A stretch of DNA of 10,141 nucleotides from Aquificota bacterium (GCA_026987085.1 JALSNH010000066.1:1-10141), one strand, 5' to 3'. Positions 1-7,120 are shown, counted from the first letter of the stretch. Notes: a model not told the origin generated them from the letters alone. Made by a program: numbers and translations.

Positions 1-1608
1 GTGGGTCTATTTATAGGAAAATTACGCCCTTCGGGAAGTTGGATTAAGGGCAACAAAGGTAAAGCCAACAAAATTACCGACTGGATTAAAATCTACGAGG
101 CGACCGTTAACGCCTTTAACCAACAGGGTAAAAGAAAAGGCTCCATAACCGTAGCCTTGCCCGTTTGGCATAAAGACATAATCGACTTTTTGGAAGTTAT
201 AGACCTCGATATAGGGGAAATACCCAAAAAGTCCCCCGATGTGTTTACTCAGGTTGTAATTCCCGACTTTTTCTTTAAGTATGTGAACGAAAACAAACCC
301 TTCTATTTGATAGACATTTACGAAATAACCCACATTTTGGGTAGAAAGGACCTCGACCTTATAGAGGTATACGGCGAGGAGGCCGAAAGAAGGTATAACG
401 AGATAGTGAAACTTATAGAGGAGGGCAAAGTTCAAAACTACCGAAAAGTCAATCCGAGGGAGATACTTAGAAAAATCTTCTACTATTGGGGTAGAAAGGG
501 TCTTCCCTACATCTTCTTTGAGGACAACGCAAATAAACCCTCACCTTTTGAGGAGAAGATATATTCGGCAAACCTTTGCGTCGAAAACTTCTCTCCCTTT
601 AGAAATACAAATCCCAAAGACCTCTATTGCATACCCGACGAAGAGCTCGGCTACATCCACACCTGCAACATTACAAATGTGAACCTTCTAAAACTCTATA
701 AGGAAGGGTATTTAAAGAACCTACAGAAGTTAAAAGATTTCGTTTTCCACCTCTACGAGTATATGGATAACCTAATCGATATTACCGATTTGCCGGTAAA
801 GGAAAGTAAAAAACACAACAACCTATATAGAACCGTAACGGCCGGCTTTATGGGTTTGGCCGACCTTTTCGTAGCCAAGTCGGTTGAAGCTGGAAAATAT
901 TACGGCTACCGCTTTACCTCCCGAAGGGCAAATCCCGAAGATACCCTCTCCTTAATAAAGGAAACTTTCGGAAAGTTTGCATTTTTGGCGGTTTTGGCCT
1001 CCACCGAGCTGGCCAAAGAGAGGGGAAAGGCCCAAGCGTTCGAACGAACAAAATACTCCAAGGGGATTGTTTTGGGAAGGTACCATTTAAAGGAAGAAAA
1101 GGATAGAAACCTTATAAAGGAGCTTATAGGGGAAGAGAACCTCAAAAGGTTGGAGGAAAACCTTACCAATTACGGTATAAGGAACACCCTCCTACTCAAT
1201 TGTCCGCCAAATACATCAACCTCCATTTTGGCCGGTGTAAGTGCCGGAATAGTTCCCACTTTCTCCCTTACTCAGGTGGAGGACCAGCAGACCGGCCTCT
1301 TTGTGAACTTTGTTCCGCTCTACCAATACAAGTGGTTTTACGATACCTATACCAACTTTAGTAGTTTTGAAGATTATGAGGATTTAACTACCATAATAGG
1401 TGAAATTCAAAAATTTATCGACAGCGGTATATCCTTTGAAATAACCGTTAACCATAACCACTTTGATACTCCAGAAAAGCTTACCCGTCTCTTTGCATTA
1501 GTTTTAAAAGAATCAAGACAGAAAGGAATTAAGGCTCTTTACTATTGGAGGCACATTTTGAAGGATAAAACTGTTGGAATTGAGGAATGTGAAAGTTGTG
1601 CAAATTAA
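1..1608 (+). CDS. nrdA: Ribonucleoside-diphosphate reductase large (alpha) subunit, class I, 3' part
   Basis: Catalytic subunit that reduces ribonucleoside diphosphates to deoxyribonucleotides in the cytoplasm, working with the NrdB encoded downstream. The visible 535 residues start inside the protein: the region before the 'QQGKRKGSITVALPVWH' block, including the N-terminal domain and the first active-site Cys, lies left of the window, so the GTG at base 1 is not taken as the start. Visible landmarks: NLCVE at 191-195, matching the Asn-Cys-Glu catalytic triad (thiyl Cys193); the partner Cys222 in HTCN; PPNTSTSILAGVSAGI at 402-417; the radical-relay Tyr514-Tyr515 pair; and a C-terminal Cys530-x-x-Cys533 for thioredoxin/glutaredoxin re-reduction. 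The Tyr pair and the adjacent nrdB indicate class I rather than class II. The linker from the Tyr pair to the tail cysteines is short (about 15 residues). The sequence is rather divergent from E. coli NrdA, but the identity is secure. Confidence 0.93.
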   Translation: MGLFIGKLRPSGSWIKGNKGKANKITDWIKIYEATVNAFNQQGKRKGSITVALPVWHKDIIDFLEVIDLDIGEIPKKSPDVFTQVVIPDFFFKYVNENKPFYLIDIYEITHILGRKDLDLIEVYGEEAERRYNEIVKLIEEGKVQNYRKVNPREILRKIFYYWGRKGLPYIFFEDNANKPSPFEEKIYSANLCVENFSPFRNTNPKDLYCIPDEELGYIHTCNITNVNLLKLYKEGYLKNLQKLKDFVFHLYEYMDNLIDITDLPVKESKKHNNLYRTVTAGFMGLADLFVAKSVEAGKYYGYRFTSRRANPEDTLSLIKETFGKFAFLAVLASTELAKERGKAQAFERTKYSKGIVLGRYHLKEEKDRNLIKELIGEENLKRLEENLTNYGIRNTLLLNCPPNTSTSILAGVSAGIVPTFSLTQVEDQQTGLFVNFVPLYQYKWFYDTYTNFSSFEDYEDLTTIIGEIQKFIDSGISFEITVNHNHFDTPEKLTRLFALVLKESRQKGIKALYYWRHILKDKTVGIEECESCAN

Positions 1609-1807
1609 AAATTTATCTAAATTTGGGATTTTATTTATCTTTTTATCATTTTTTAGTCAAAATTTTACAAAAAATCCTTTTTTGAGGGCTTATTTTCAAA
1701 GTCTAAATCTCTCTTTTTCGAATTTGCAAAATTCTGTAGAAGATGATAATTTAGATAAAACCGTTATGGGGGGAATTTTTAAACTTATTAAATCTCTATT
1801 TAGGTGA
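1589..1807 (+). CDS. Doubtful small ORF between nrdA and nrdB
   Basis: An open frame of about 72 codons that overlaps the last 20 bases of nrdA and ends 89 bases before nrdB. A GTG at 1589 is a possible start, with GAGG very close upstream; a second GTG at 1598 has the same GAGG at 12 nt; a TTG at 1574 would extend it. The product would be basic at its N-terminus, then hydrophobic (GILFIFLSFF), resembling a signal or anchor segment, followed by a polar stretch and a basic end. I recognise no family. Staying open for about 66 codons beyond nrdA in such AT-rich DNA is somewhat unlikely by chance, but the low-complexity F/L/S/N composition is also what AT-rich non-coding DNA gives. More likely spacer than gene. 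Confidence 0.22.
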   Translation: MKVVQIKNLSKFGILFIFLSFFSQNFTKNPFLRAYFQSLNLSFSNLQNSVEDDNLDKTVMGGIFKLIKSLFR

Positions 1808-1883
1808 AGGATTGAACAAAAATACCTAACAAAAAAGGATTTTACATTTTTTGACATTAATTGGAATGAAAATAAAAGAACAA

Positions 1884-1892
1884 AAGGAGGGG
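1884..1892 (+). promoter_or_regulatory. Strong Shine-Dalgarno of nrdB
   Basis: AAGGAGGGG centred 6 nt before the nrdB ATG is the strongest ribosome binding site in the window. It fixes the nrdB start and suggests independent, efficient translation rather than coupling to nrdA, whose stop lies 288 bases upstream. Confidence 0.85.
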
Positions 1893-1896
1893 TGAG

Positions 1897-3036
1897 ATGA
1901 CCCTATTAAATAAACAAAAATCCTATCTTTTCAACATCTGGGGCAATGATTTTAATTCGCAACTTTCTCCGGTAAAATTCTTCGATAGTCCCCTTTGGGA
2001 GGAACCTACCGGGCTCTTTACGATTTTCCACCCGATGCACCCCCACATCTACGAATTTGTAAAACTCCAAAAACAGCGTCTTTGGAAGGCGGACGAGTAT
2101 CCGATAGACCGAACCAGAGAGCAGTTCGACCAACTTGATGCGATAGATAAAAAGGTTTTCGAATACACCCTAAGCTTTTTGGCCTTTCTCGATAGCGTTC
2201 AGGTGGCAAACATTGCCGATATGGAAGTTGTCTACAACATGCCCGAATACAAAATATGGGGGGCTACCCACAAATATTTTGAGGTGGAGCATTCGATAGC
2301 CTACTCAAATATTCTTTACGGACTCTTTAACCAAAACTTTGAGGAAGTTAAGAGAATTTTCTACCTTGCGAAGGACCACCCCGAACTTAGAAGACGCAAC
2401 GAGCTTATAGCCAACAACTACCAAAAGCTTTTTGATATTCTTTGGGAAGGTTTGAAAAATGTAACTCAAGAGGAATATGCAAGAACTTTAGCCCACGTTT
2501 TTGCCGGTACCTACGCTATGGAAGCGGTCACTTTTTACATGGGTTTTAAAACTATTGAGTTCTACCAGTACAAATACGGTGTTCTCCCCATGACCAACAA
2601 AATGATTTCAGAAATAAAGGCAGATGAGCTATTCCACGTCAAAGTAATGGCCACAATTATAAAAACCTTAAAGCCTTACATAACTCGCTATATTTCGGAG
2701 CAGGAGTTCGACGAAATTGTAGTTAGCACCGTTCAATCTTATGCGGAAGCGGACCTCCAGTTTTATCAATCGGTTTTGGCTCAAAACAATTTCGGAATAA
2801 CCCAACAGCAGGTGGCAAACTACATTAAATTCCTAACCGATAAAAGGTTGAAACTTTTAGGATACCAACCCATTTATGGAATTGAGGAAAATCCCTTTGA
2901 GGAAATAGATAGGCTTTACGGCTACCTCGAAAGCCACATTAATGAAGGAAAGAAAGAGGCCTTTTTTGAAACAAAGTCCTCAGCTTACGTCACTGCAGAG
3001 TTGGACGATAAAGTTTTGGAAGATTTTAAGTTTTAA
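1897..3036 (+). CDS. nrdB: Ribonucleoside-diphosphate reductase small (beta) subunit, class Ia type
   Basis: Houses the di-iron/tyrosyl-radical cofactor that starts nucleotide reduction in NrdA. All E. coli-type cofactor residues can be placed: Asp99 in LDSVQ, Glu129 and His132 in the E-x-x-H-x-x-x-Y motif with radical Tyr136, Glu199 in MEAVTFY, and Glu234/His237 in ADELFH. The C-terminal tail SSAYVTAELDDKVLEDFKF carries Tyr344, equivalent to the interface relay Tyr356 of E. coli, and ends like other NrdB tails that dock on NrdA. The length of 379 aa is normal. The start is well supported by AAGGAGGGG (1884-1892), 6 nt before ATG. It sits 288 bp after nrdA on the same strand, so it may be co-transcribed or have its own promoter. 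Its last 11 bases overlap the end of the convergent transporter gene. With Tyr present, this is a conventional radical type, not the Tyr-less class Ic. Confidence 0.96.
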   Translation: MTLLNKQKSYLFNIWGNDFNSQLSPVKFFDSPLWEEPTGLFTIFHPMHPHIYEFVKLQKQRLWKADEYPIDRTREQFDQLDAIDKKVFEYTLSFLAFLDSVQVANIADMEVVYNMPEYKIWGATHKYFEVEHSIAYSNILYGLFNQNFEEVKRIFYLAKDHPELRRRNELIANNYQKLFDILWEGLKNVTQEEYARTLAHVFAGTYAMEAVTFYMGFKTIEFYQYKYGVLPMTNKMISEIKADELFHVKVMATIIKTLKPYITRYISEQEFDEIVVSTVQSYAEADLQFYQSVLAQNNFGITQQQVANYIKFLTDKRLKLLGYQPIYGIEENPFEEIDRLYGYLESHINEGKKEAFFETKSSAYVTAELDDKVLEDFKF

Positions 3037-4282
3037 TCCCCCCATTTAAAAACTTTGAAGCGGGATTGCAAAATTCGATTTCATATTTTTTCAACTTATC
3101 TAAAAGTTCCCCTTTTTGACCTTTCCATAAACCTATTTCCATATTGTAGTATGCAGCAACATAAAGGGCTCCTTTACCAAAGAAGCTATCTCCAACAACA
3201 ATACAATCGGTTTTTTCCTTGGCTAAACGCTCAAAAAGCTCCGCGCAGCTACCTTTGTCCACAGTTAGTTTCCTATCTATAGGAAACTCCTTTATTAGAT
3301 TAAAAGCTTTTCCCTTTAACAGGTATATTTCAACCTTTTTACAATCTTCGGGTGTTTTGCAAAGTTCATTTTTCTCATCCAATAGGAGGGCAAAAATCTT
3401 TTCTTTATCCTCGGGAGGTTCAAAGTGGATTATTAACCTTTCAATAAAAGGAACTTTCTCTTTAATCTCCTTCTCTATTTCGTGAACTGCATTGTGGGCC
3501 CTATTAAAGTCGGTGGTTTTTAAAACCAATTCCGCTTCTAGGAATTTATAACTTCCCGAACTCCTACCGGTGACATATTTAACCCTTTCAACTAGTGGAT
3601 GTTTTTCAATAATCTGCTTTACCTGCTCTATAGTTTCACTATCGACCGTTGCATCGAGTAAAACTTTTAAAGCATCTACAGCTATTTCCCAACCAGCATG
3701 GAATATGAAGGCTACTATTATTAAAACAGAGAGTTTCTCAATAAGAGGAAACCCAAAATAATTGCCTAAAATACCTGCCAAAACAACTATTGTGGAAAGA
3801 AAATCTGTTTTAATATGCTCCGCATCCGCTATAAGGGAGGGCGAATTTAGCTCCTCTCCCTTTTTCCTCTCCCACCGAGAAAACAAAAAGGTTGCAACCA
3901 TAGTTATAAAAACGGCCACAATAGCCAAAGGGAGATTTTTTATATGGGGAACTTCATTTTCAAAAAGAACATCTCGGACTATTTCGTAGCCAGCAAAGAA
4001 GATAGCAAACGCACTAACAAGCGATATGAGATTTTCAACCTTATAAAGCCCGTAAGGGAATTCCTTATTTTTAAAGTTGGCTATAACTATGCCGGCATAC
4101 ACCGAAATTGCGGCCGCCAAATCGGCAAGGGAATGTATACCATCAGCCACCAAAGATGCGGAACCACTTAAGATACCGGTCCCTATTTTGAGAAGGGATA
4201 AAAACAGATTTAACGCTACCGAAAAAAGGGCTATTTTTTTCTTTTCCCTTACCAGGAGTTCCTTATCGATATGTTTAACCAT
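3026..4282 (-). CDS. Cation diffusion facilitator (CDF) transporter with C-terminal NifX-like domain
   Basis: Inner-membrane divalent metal/proton antiporter, expected to export Zn, Fe or a similar cation. Residues 17-205 contain six predicted membrane helices. Metal-site motifs are H50-S-L-A-D54 in TM2 (preceded by D47) and H156-x-x-x-D160 in TM5; this His/Asp + His/Asp arrangement is typical of Zn-type CDFs, though metal choice is inferred. Residues about 210-290 match the cytoplasmic ferredoxin-like dimerisation domain. The remaining ~120 residues are extra: 296-405 (KIFALLLDEKNELC..., KTDCIVVGDSFFGKGALYVA) resemble the NifX/NafY/MTH1175 dinitrogenase-cofactor-type fold, with Cys308, Cys314, Cys346, Cys360 and Cys395 as possible metal ligands. 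Total 418 aa versus about 300 for plain CDFs. No clear Shine-Dalgarno precedes the ATG. It lies 68 bp after mdh, is probably last in that operon, and its stop overlaps nrdB by 11 bp. Confidence 0.88.
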   Translation of the reverse strand: MVKHIDKELLVREKKKIALFSVALNLFLSLLKIGTGILSGSASLVADGIHSLADLAAAISVYAGIVIANFKNKEFPYGLYKVENLISLVSAFAIFFAGYEIVRDVLFENEVPHIKNLPLAIVAVFITMVATFLFSRWERKKGEELNSPSLIADAEHIKTDFLSTIVVLAGILGNYFGFPLIEKLSVLIIVAFIFHAGWEIAVDALKVLLDATVDSETIEQVKQIIEKHPLVERVKYVTGRSSGSYKFLEAELVLKTTDFNRAHNAVHEIEKEIKEKVPFIERLIIHFEPPEDKEKIFALLLDEKNELCKTPEDCKKVEIYLLKGKAFNLIKEFPIDRKLTVDKGSCAELFERLAKEKTDCIVVGDSFFGKGALYVAAYYNMEIGLWKGQKGELLDKLKKYEIEFCNPASKFLNGGIKT

Positions 4283-4350
4283 TAAAGGTTCTTATTTTGA
4301 TCTATTGCAAAATGTTTTTAAAAAGAAAAAGTTTTTAGACTCCTTGAGTT

Positions 4351-5340
4351 TTAAAGAAATTTTTTAGCAATTTCGATGGTGTTTTTAACACTTTCAACAG
4401 ACTTTTTCCAAGCTTCCCTTTCCTCTTTACTCAAAGGCACCTCAAAAACTTTTTCCCATCCTTCCTTTCCCAATACTACCGGTAATCCTACACAGATATC
4501 CTCAACCTCGTAAAACTCATTCCTATCTACATACACCGAACAGGGATGAATTCTCTTGGCATCCAACAAAATAGCTTCTATCATCTCCACAACCGCCATT
4601 GCGGGAGCGTAATATGCGCTCGTTCCCATAAGAGCTACTATTTCTCCTCCACCGAATTTGGTTCTTTCTACTATCTCCTTGATTTCTTCCTCTGAGAGGA
4701 GATTTTTTAAAGGTATTCCTTTAACGTTGGATATCGATATAAGCGGAACCATTTCGTCACCGTGTCCTCCTATTACATAGGCGTGGATATCCTTGGGGGA
4801 TACTCCAAGCTTGTAGGCTATAAAGGTTCTAAAGCGGGCACTGTCGAGGATTCCGGCCATTCCCATAACCCTGTTGGCAGGAAAACCCAATAGCTTGTAA
4901 GCTGCATAAGTCATTGTATCCACCGGATTGGTAACCACAATAACTATCGCTTCGGGAGCATATTTTTTGATGTTTGGAACAATTGCTTTAAGTATTTGAA
5001 TGTTTTTATCGAGCAAATCCTCACGGCTCATACCGGGTTTTCGGGGAAAACCGGCGGTAATGACGACAATATCTGAACCTTCGAGGGCTTCATAGCCGGA
5101 GCTTCCATCGGGAGAAACGGTAAAACCTTCCACCCTGGCATCGACTTCAAGGGCGGAGAGCATCTGCTGTAGGTCGAGAGCTTTACCTTTAACGGGTTCA
5201 AAAATCTTGTCGCCCTCTTTGCGAGGTATATCAAAAAGTCTTACGTCGCCAAGACCCTTAAGGAGGGTTAAACTTGCTACATGCTCTCCAACATTACCGG
5301 CCCCTATTACAGATATAACCTTTCTTCGTTGATTTCTCAT
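4351..5340 (-). CDS. mdh: NAD-dependent malate dehydrogenase (LDH-like type)
   Basis: Interconverts malate and oxaloacetate in the TCA cycle; in an autotroph using the reductive TCA cycle the physiological direction would be oxaloacetate reduction (inference). Rossmann GAGNVG at 13-18 with Asp37 at the end of the second strand points to NAD rather than NADP. The mobile loop has Arg100 in AGFPRKPGMSRE, the position that is Gln in lactate dehydrogenases, so malate dehydrogenase is preferred. Other catalytic residues: Arg106, Asn128 (TNPVD), Asp156/Arg159 (LDSARFR) and His183 (GGHGDE). 329 aa is slightly longer than the usual 310-320. The start is supported by AGGAG about 12 nt upstream, embedded in a 10-bp palindrome. 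It lies 58 bp after rpoZ and 68 bp before the transporter, so it is probably in the same transcript. Confidence 0.95.
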   Translation of the reverse strand: MRNQRRKVISVIGAGNVGEHVASLTLLKGLGDVRLFDIPRKEGDKIFEPVKGKALDLQQMLSALEVDARVEGFTVSPDGSSGYEALEGSDIVVITAGFPRKPGMSREDLLDKNIQILKAIVPNIKKYAPEAIVIVVTNPVDTMTYAAYKLLGFPANRVMGMAGILDSARFRTFIAYKLGVSPKDIHAYVIGGHGDEMVPLISISNVKGIPLKNLLSEEEIKEIVERTKFGGGEIVALMGTSAYYAPAMAVVEMIEAILLDAKRIHPCSVYVDRNEFYEVEDICVGLPVVLGKEGWEKVFEVPLSKEEREAWKKSVESVKNTIEIAKKFL

Positions 5341-5345
5341 TAATA

Positions 5346-5355
5346 GAGAATTCTC
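5346..5355. repeat. 10-bp perfect palindrome over the mdh ribosome binding site
   Basis: GAGAATTCTC is a perfect palindrome whose distal end forms part of the mdh Shine-Dalgarno AGGAG. It could be a dimeric protein site or simply chance; no regulator is identifiable here. Confidence 0.35.
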
Positions 5356-5367
5356 CTGGGAAAAGTA

Positions 5368-5383
5368 AGGATTTCAAAATCCT
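5368..5383. repeat. Short inverted repeat in the rpoZ-mdh spacer
   Basis: AGGATTT and AAATCCT (7-bp arms) are separated by 2 bases. It is AT-rich and no T-run follows on the minus (coding) strand, so it is not a convincing intrinsic terminator. It could be a weak pause or RNA-processing hairpin between rpoZ and mdh. Confidence 0.35.
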
Positions 5384-5398
5384 ATTAAAAGAAAAAAA

Positions 5399-5644
5399 TC
5401 AGCCTCCAAAAAGTTGTTTAAGACTAATAACTTTAACCTTACCTTCGGCTATATCTTCAATAGCTTTGAAAGTGAGTTTCTTCAGTTCACCTTTACGACC
5501 TTCCTGAATTATAAATTCATCGTATTCCTTTAAAAGCTGCTTTACCCGCTGGGCAGCAGCATGAACAAGTTCATACTTTGTTGAAACCTTTTTTAAAGCC
5601 TCTTCTATAGGAGGCCTTCCGCTTTCTTCAAATCTTTTCTGCAT
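5399..5644 (-). CDS. rpoZ: DNA-directed RNA polymerase omega subunit
   Basis: Small accessory subunit that stabilises the beta' subunit of RNA polymerase. The 81-residue length fits the family. Typical blocks are KYELVHAAAQRVKQL (residues about 23-37), matching the conserved 'RYxLVxxAAxRARQL' helix, and LTFKAIEDIAEGKVKV near the C-terminus, matching the 'A..EIAEGKI' block. The start is supported by GGGAGGT (5652-5658), 7 nt before ATG and inside the end of gmk. The first 17 bases overlap gmk in another frame, indicating co-transcription and probably translational coupling. The gmk-rpoZ pairing is common in bacteria and strengthens the call. Confidence 0.9.
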   Translation of the reverse strand: MQKRFEESGRPPIEEALKKVSTKYELVHAAAQRVKQLLKEYDEFIIQEGRKGELKKLTFKAIEDIAEGKVKVISLKQLFGG

Positions 5645-6281
5645 TGCATTTACCTCCCAAAATAGCCTTTAAAATATCCCCCCCAACATTGAAAAGCTTA
5701 TAGTGTTCATTGTTGAATAGAAAGCTGGTCCTTCTCCGATTGGCTAACATTATCGATTTTATTTCTTCTACAGTTTTTTCCAATCTGTCATTTACAACAG
5801 CATAATCGAAATAACGGGCGCAAGGTAATTCTTTTTTAGCCCATTCAAAACGCTCATCTAATTCTTTTTCTCCCCTCTGAAGGAGTCTTTTCTTTAATTC
5901 TTCCAAAGAAGGGGGCAACAAAAATATGGTTATCGCATTAGGTAGGAGCTTTTTTACCTGAAACGCACCTTGAACGTCTATTATTAAAAGGGCGTCCTTT
6001 CCCTGGGAAGTTATTCTTTCAACCTCACTTTTGGGAGTTCCGTAATAATAGCGGTAAACCTTCGCCCACTCGAGAAAGAACCCTTCCTCTATCTTTCTTT
6101 TAAAGGTTTGTTCCTCCAAAAAGTAATAGTCCTTTCCGTGAATCTCACCATCTCTAGGTTTCCTTGTTGTGGCGGTTATAACCCTCTCCAAAAAGGGTAT
6201 TTCTTTTAAAAGAAGATTTCCTACAGTGGTTTTTCCTGTTCCTGATGGAGCGGAAAGGATATAAACGAAACCTGTAGACAT
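5628..6281 (-). CDS. gmk: Guanylate kinase
   Basis: Phosphorylates GMP to GDP with ATP, feeding RNA/DNA synthesis and recycling of guanine nucleotides. The P-loop is SAPSGTGKTT shortly after the start. The GMP-binding part follows: TATTRKPRDGEIHGKDYYFL, then EWAKVYRYYYGTP, and LIIDVQGAFQVK carries the conserved DxQG. The lid region is LLQRGEKELDERFEWAK. From the chosen ATG the protein is 217 aa, normal for Gmk, and begins MSTGFVYILSAPSG just as family members do. An upstream in-frame ATG at 6317 would add 12 residues and overlap the preceding gene by 23 bp. Neither ATG has a good Shine-Dalgarno, although GGAAGGG lies about 20 nt before the chosen one, so coupling to the upstream gene is likely. 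The 3' end overlaps rpoZ by 17 bp. Confidence 0.94.
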   Translation of the reverse strand: MSTGFVYILSAPSGTGKTTVGNLLLKEIPFLERVITATTRKPRDGEIHGKDYYFLEEQTFKRKIEEGFFLEWAKVYRYYYGTPKSEVERITSQGKDALLIIDVQGAFQVKKLLPNAITIFLLPPSLEELKKRLLQRGEKELDERFEWAKKELPCARYFDYAVVNDRLEKTVEEIKSIMLANRRRTSFLFNNEHYKLFNVGGDILKAILGGKCNAEKI

Positions 6282-6294
6282 TGAAAGGGAAAAA

Positions 6295-6918
6295 TTATAT
6301 TTCGTAATCCCTTCCATAGTGTTTGTATAGGTAGTAGACCCTTTGAAGTAGGGATAAAGTTGTCATCAATAGAATGAAGTAAACTCCCAAAGTTAAAGAC
6401 CCTGTTATAAATCTTTCCAAAACCGCAAAAACAAAGAGAGTTAAATGGGTCTCCGGTCTACCAAAAAAGCCAACCCCTTCAAGCGGGTCCCAAATTTTTC
6501 CTTTATTTCTTTGAGAGAAACCTATTTCCGAGTATACAACGGGCTTAATAAATGTATGGAGCATATTTACCGTTATTAAAACTATAGCGACCCATGGCGT
6601 TGCGTAGGCCACGGCTACAGCTCCCAGCACAAGCCCGTCAATAAATTTATCCGCAAGCCAATCCAACACCGCCCCAAACTTTGTGGCTCTATTTGTTTCC
6701 CTGGCTACTATACCATCGGAAAGGTCGAGTAGCCCCGATATTGCCAGCAGCACTGCTCCGGTAAGAACGTGATGGCAATAAAACGCCGCTGCGGATAGAA
6801 CACCTGCAATTATGGAAAATAAAGTTATAACATTCGGAGGTATATTTAAATAAGCTAGCGATAGCCCTAAAGGTTGGTAAATTCTTTTTAACACTTCCCT
6901 TTTACTGGTAAGGTTCAT
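6295..6918 (-). CDS. CDP-alcohol phosphatidyltransferase family membrane enzyme
   Basis: Integral membrane enzyme that transfers a phosphatidyl (or similar) group from a CDP-activated lipid to an alcohol acceptor in phospholipid synthesis. The full family signature is present: D65-x-x-D68-G-x-x-A-R73-x8-G82-x3-D86-x3-D90, with the four Asp residues that bind the metals and catalyse. There are about six hydrophobic segments over 207 residues, the usual size. The acceptor (glycerol phosphate, serine, inositol phosphate or other) cannot be told from sequence by eye; the spacing and the later GRPETHLTLFVF segment remind me of the inositol-phosphate synthase subgroup, but this is weak. The start is supported by GAAGGGG, 6 nt before ATG. 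It is the first gene of the probable operon leading into gmk, 13 bp away from its preferred start. Confidence 0.88.
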   Translation of the reverse strand: MNLTSKREVLKRIYQPLGLSLAYLNIPPNVITLFSIIAGVLSAAAFYCHHVLTGAVLLAISGLLDLSDGIVARETNRATKFGAVLDWLADKFIDGLVLGAVAVAYATPWVAIVLITVNMLHTFIKPVVYSEIGFSQRNKGKIWDPLEGVGFFGRPETHLTLFVFAVLERFITGSLTLGVYFILLMTTLSLLQRVYYLYKHYGRDYEI

Positions 6919-6934
6919 ACGTTTCCCCTTCTAA

Positions 6935-6960
6935 GGATTTTAAAAAATTTTTAATAATCC
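6935..6960. repeat. AT-rich inverted repeat in the leader of the phosphatidyltransferase gene
   Basis: GGATT (6935-6939) pairs with AATCC (6956-6960), and between them TTAAAAA pairs with TTTTTAA with one bulged base. It lies just upstream of the Shine-Dalgarno of the minus-strand gene and overlaps the candidate -10 box, so it may be an operator-like or melting element. AT-richness makes chance occurrence plausible. Confidence 0.35.
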
Positions 6961-6978
6961 TTTTCTATTAAAGTTCAA
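6951..6978 (-). promoter_or_regulatory. Candidate promoter for the phosphatidyltransferase-gmk-rpoZ operon
   Basis: On the minus strand TTGAAC (6973-6978) and TATTAA (6951-6956) are separated by 16 bp, each matching 4 of 6 bases of the sigma-70 consensus. A better -35 (TTGACT, 6984-6989) has no suitably spaced -10. This is the only gap of useful size upstream of the operon, so a promoter must be near here, but the exact boxes are uncertain. Confidence 0.3.
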
Positions 6979-7114
6979 ATTTTAGTCAAAAAAAATAGTT
7001 GGAAAGTTAAAAGAGGTAGAAAGAAGCATTTGCAATGACAAAGTAAACTACCCCGCACTAAATTCAGATAGATTTACACCCTTTATAGATACGGAGGTTT
7101 GGCCCGCAATTTTC

Positions 7115-7120
7115 TATAAA
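7115..7120 (+). promoter_or_regulatory. Candidate -10 box for bioH-bioC, possibly leaderless
   Basis: TATAAA (5 of 6 consensus) ends 10 nt before the bioH ATG. Transcription would begin only about 1-4 nt before the start codon, and no Shine-Dalgarno is visible before the ATG. No good -35 is present at 16-18 bp. Confidence 0.35.

Noticed and set aside
1..3. GTG at the first base as the nrdA start codon
   Set aside because: The NrdA N-terminal domain and first active-site Cys are missing and the reading frame is open to the window edge, so the gene begins outside.
22..435. 137-codon open frame antisense to nrdA
   Set aside because: Low-quality composition and no motif; nrdA coding signal in the opposite strand explains it.
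1851..1878. TTGACA (1851-1856) with TAAAAG (1873-1878) as an nrdB promoter
   Set aside because: The -10 is poor and transcription would start at or inside the Shine-Dalgarno, removing the ribosome site.
4351..5340. Lactate dehydrogenase instead of malate dehydrogenase
   Set aside because: The substrate-specificity position in the mobile loop is Arg100, which selects oxaloacetate/malate; lactate dehydrogenases have Gln there.
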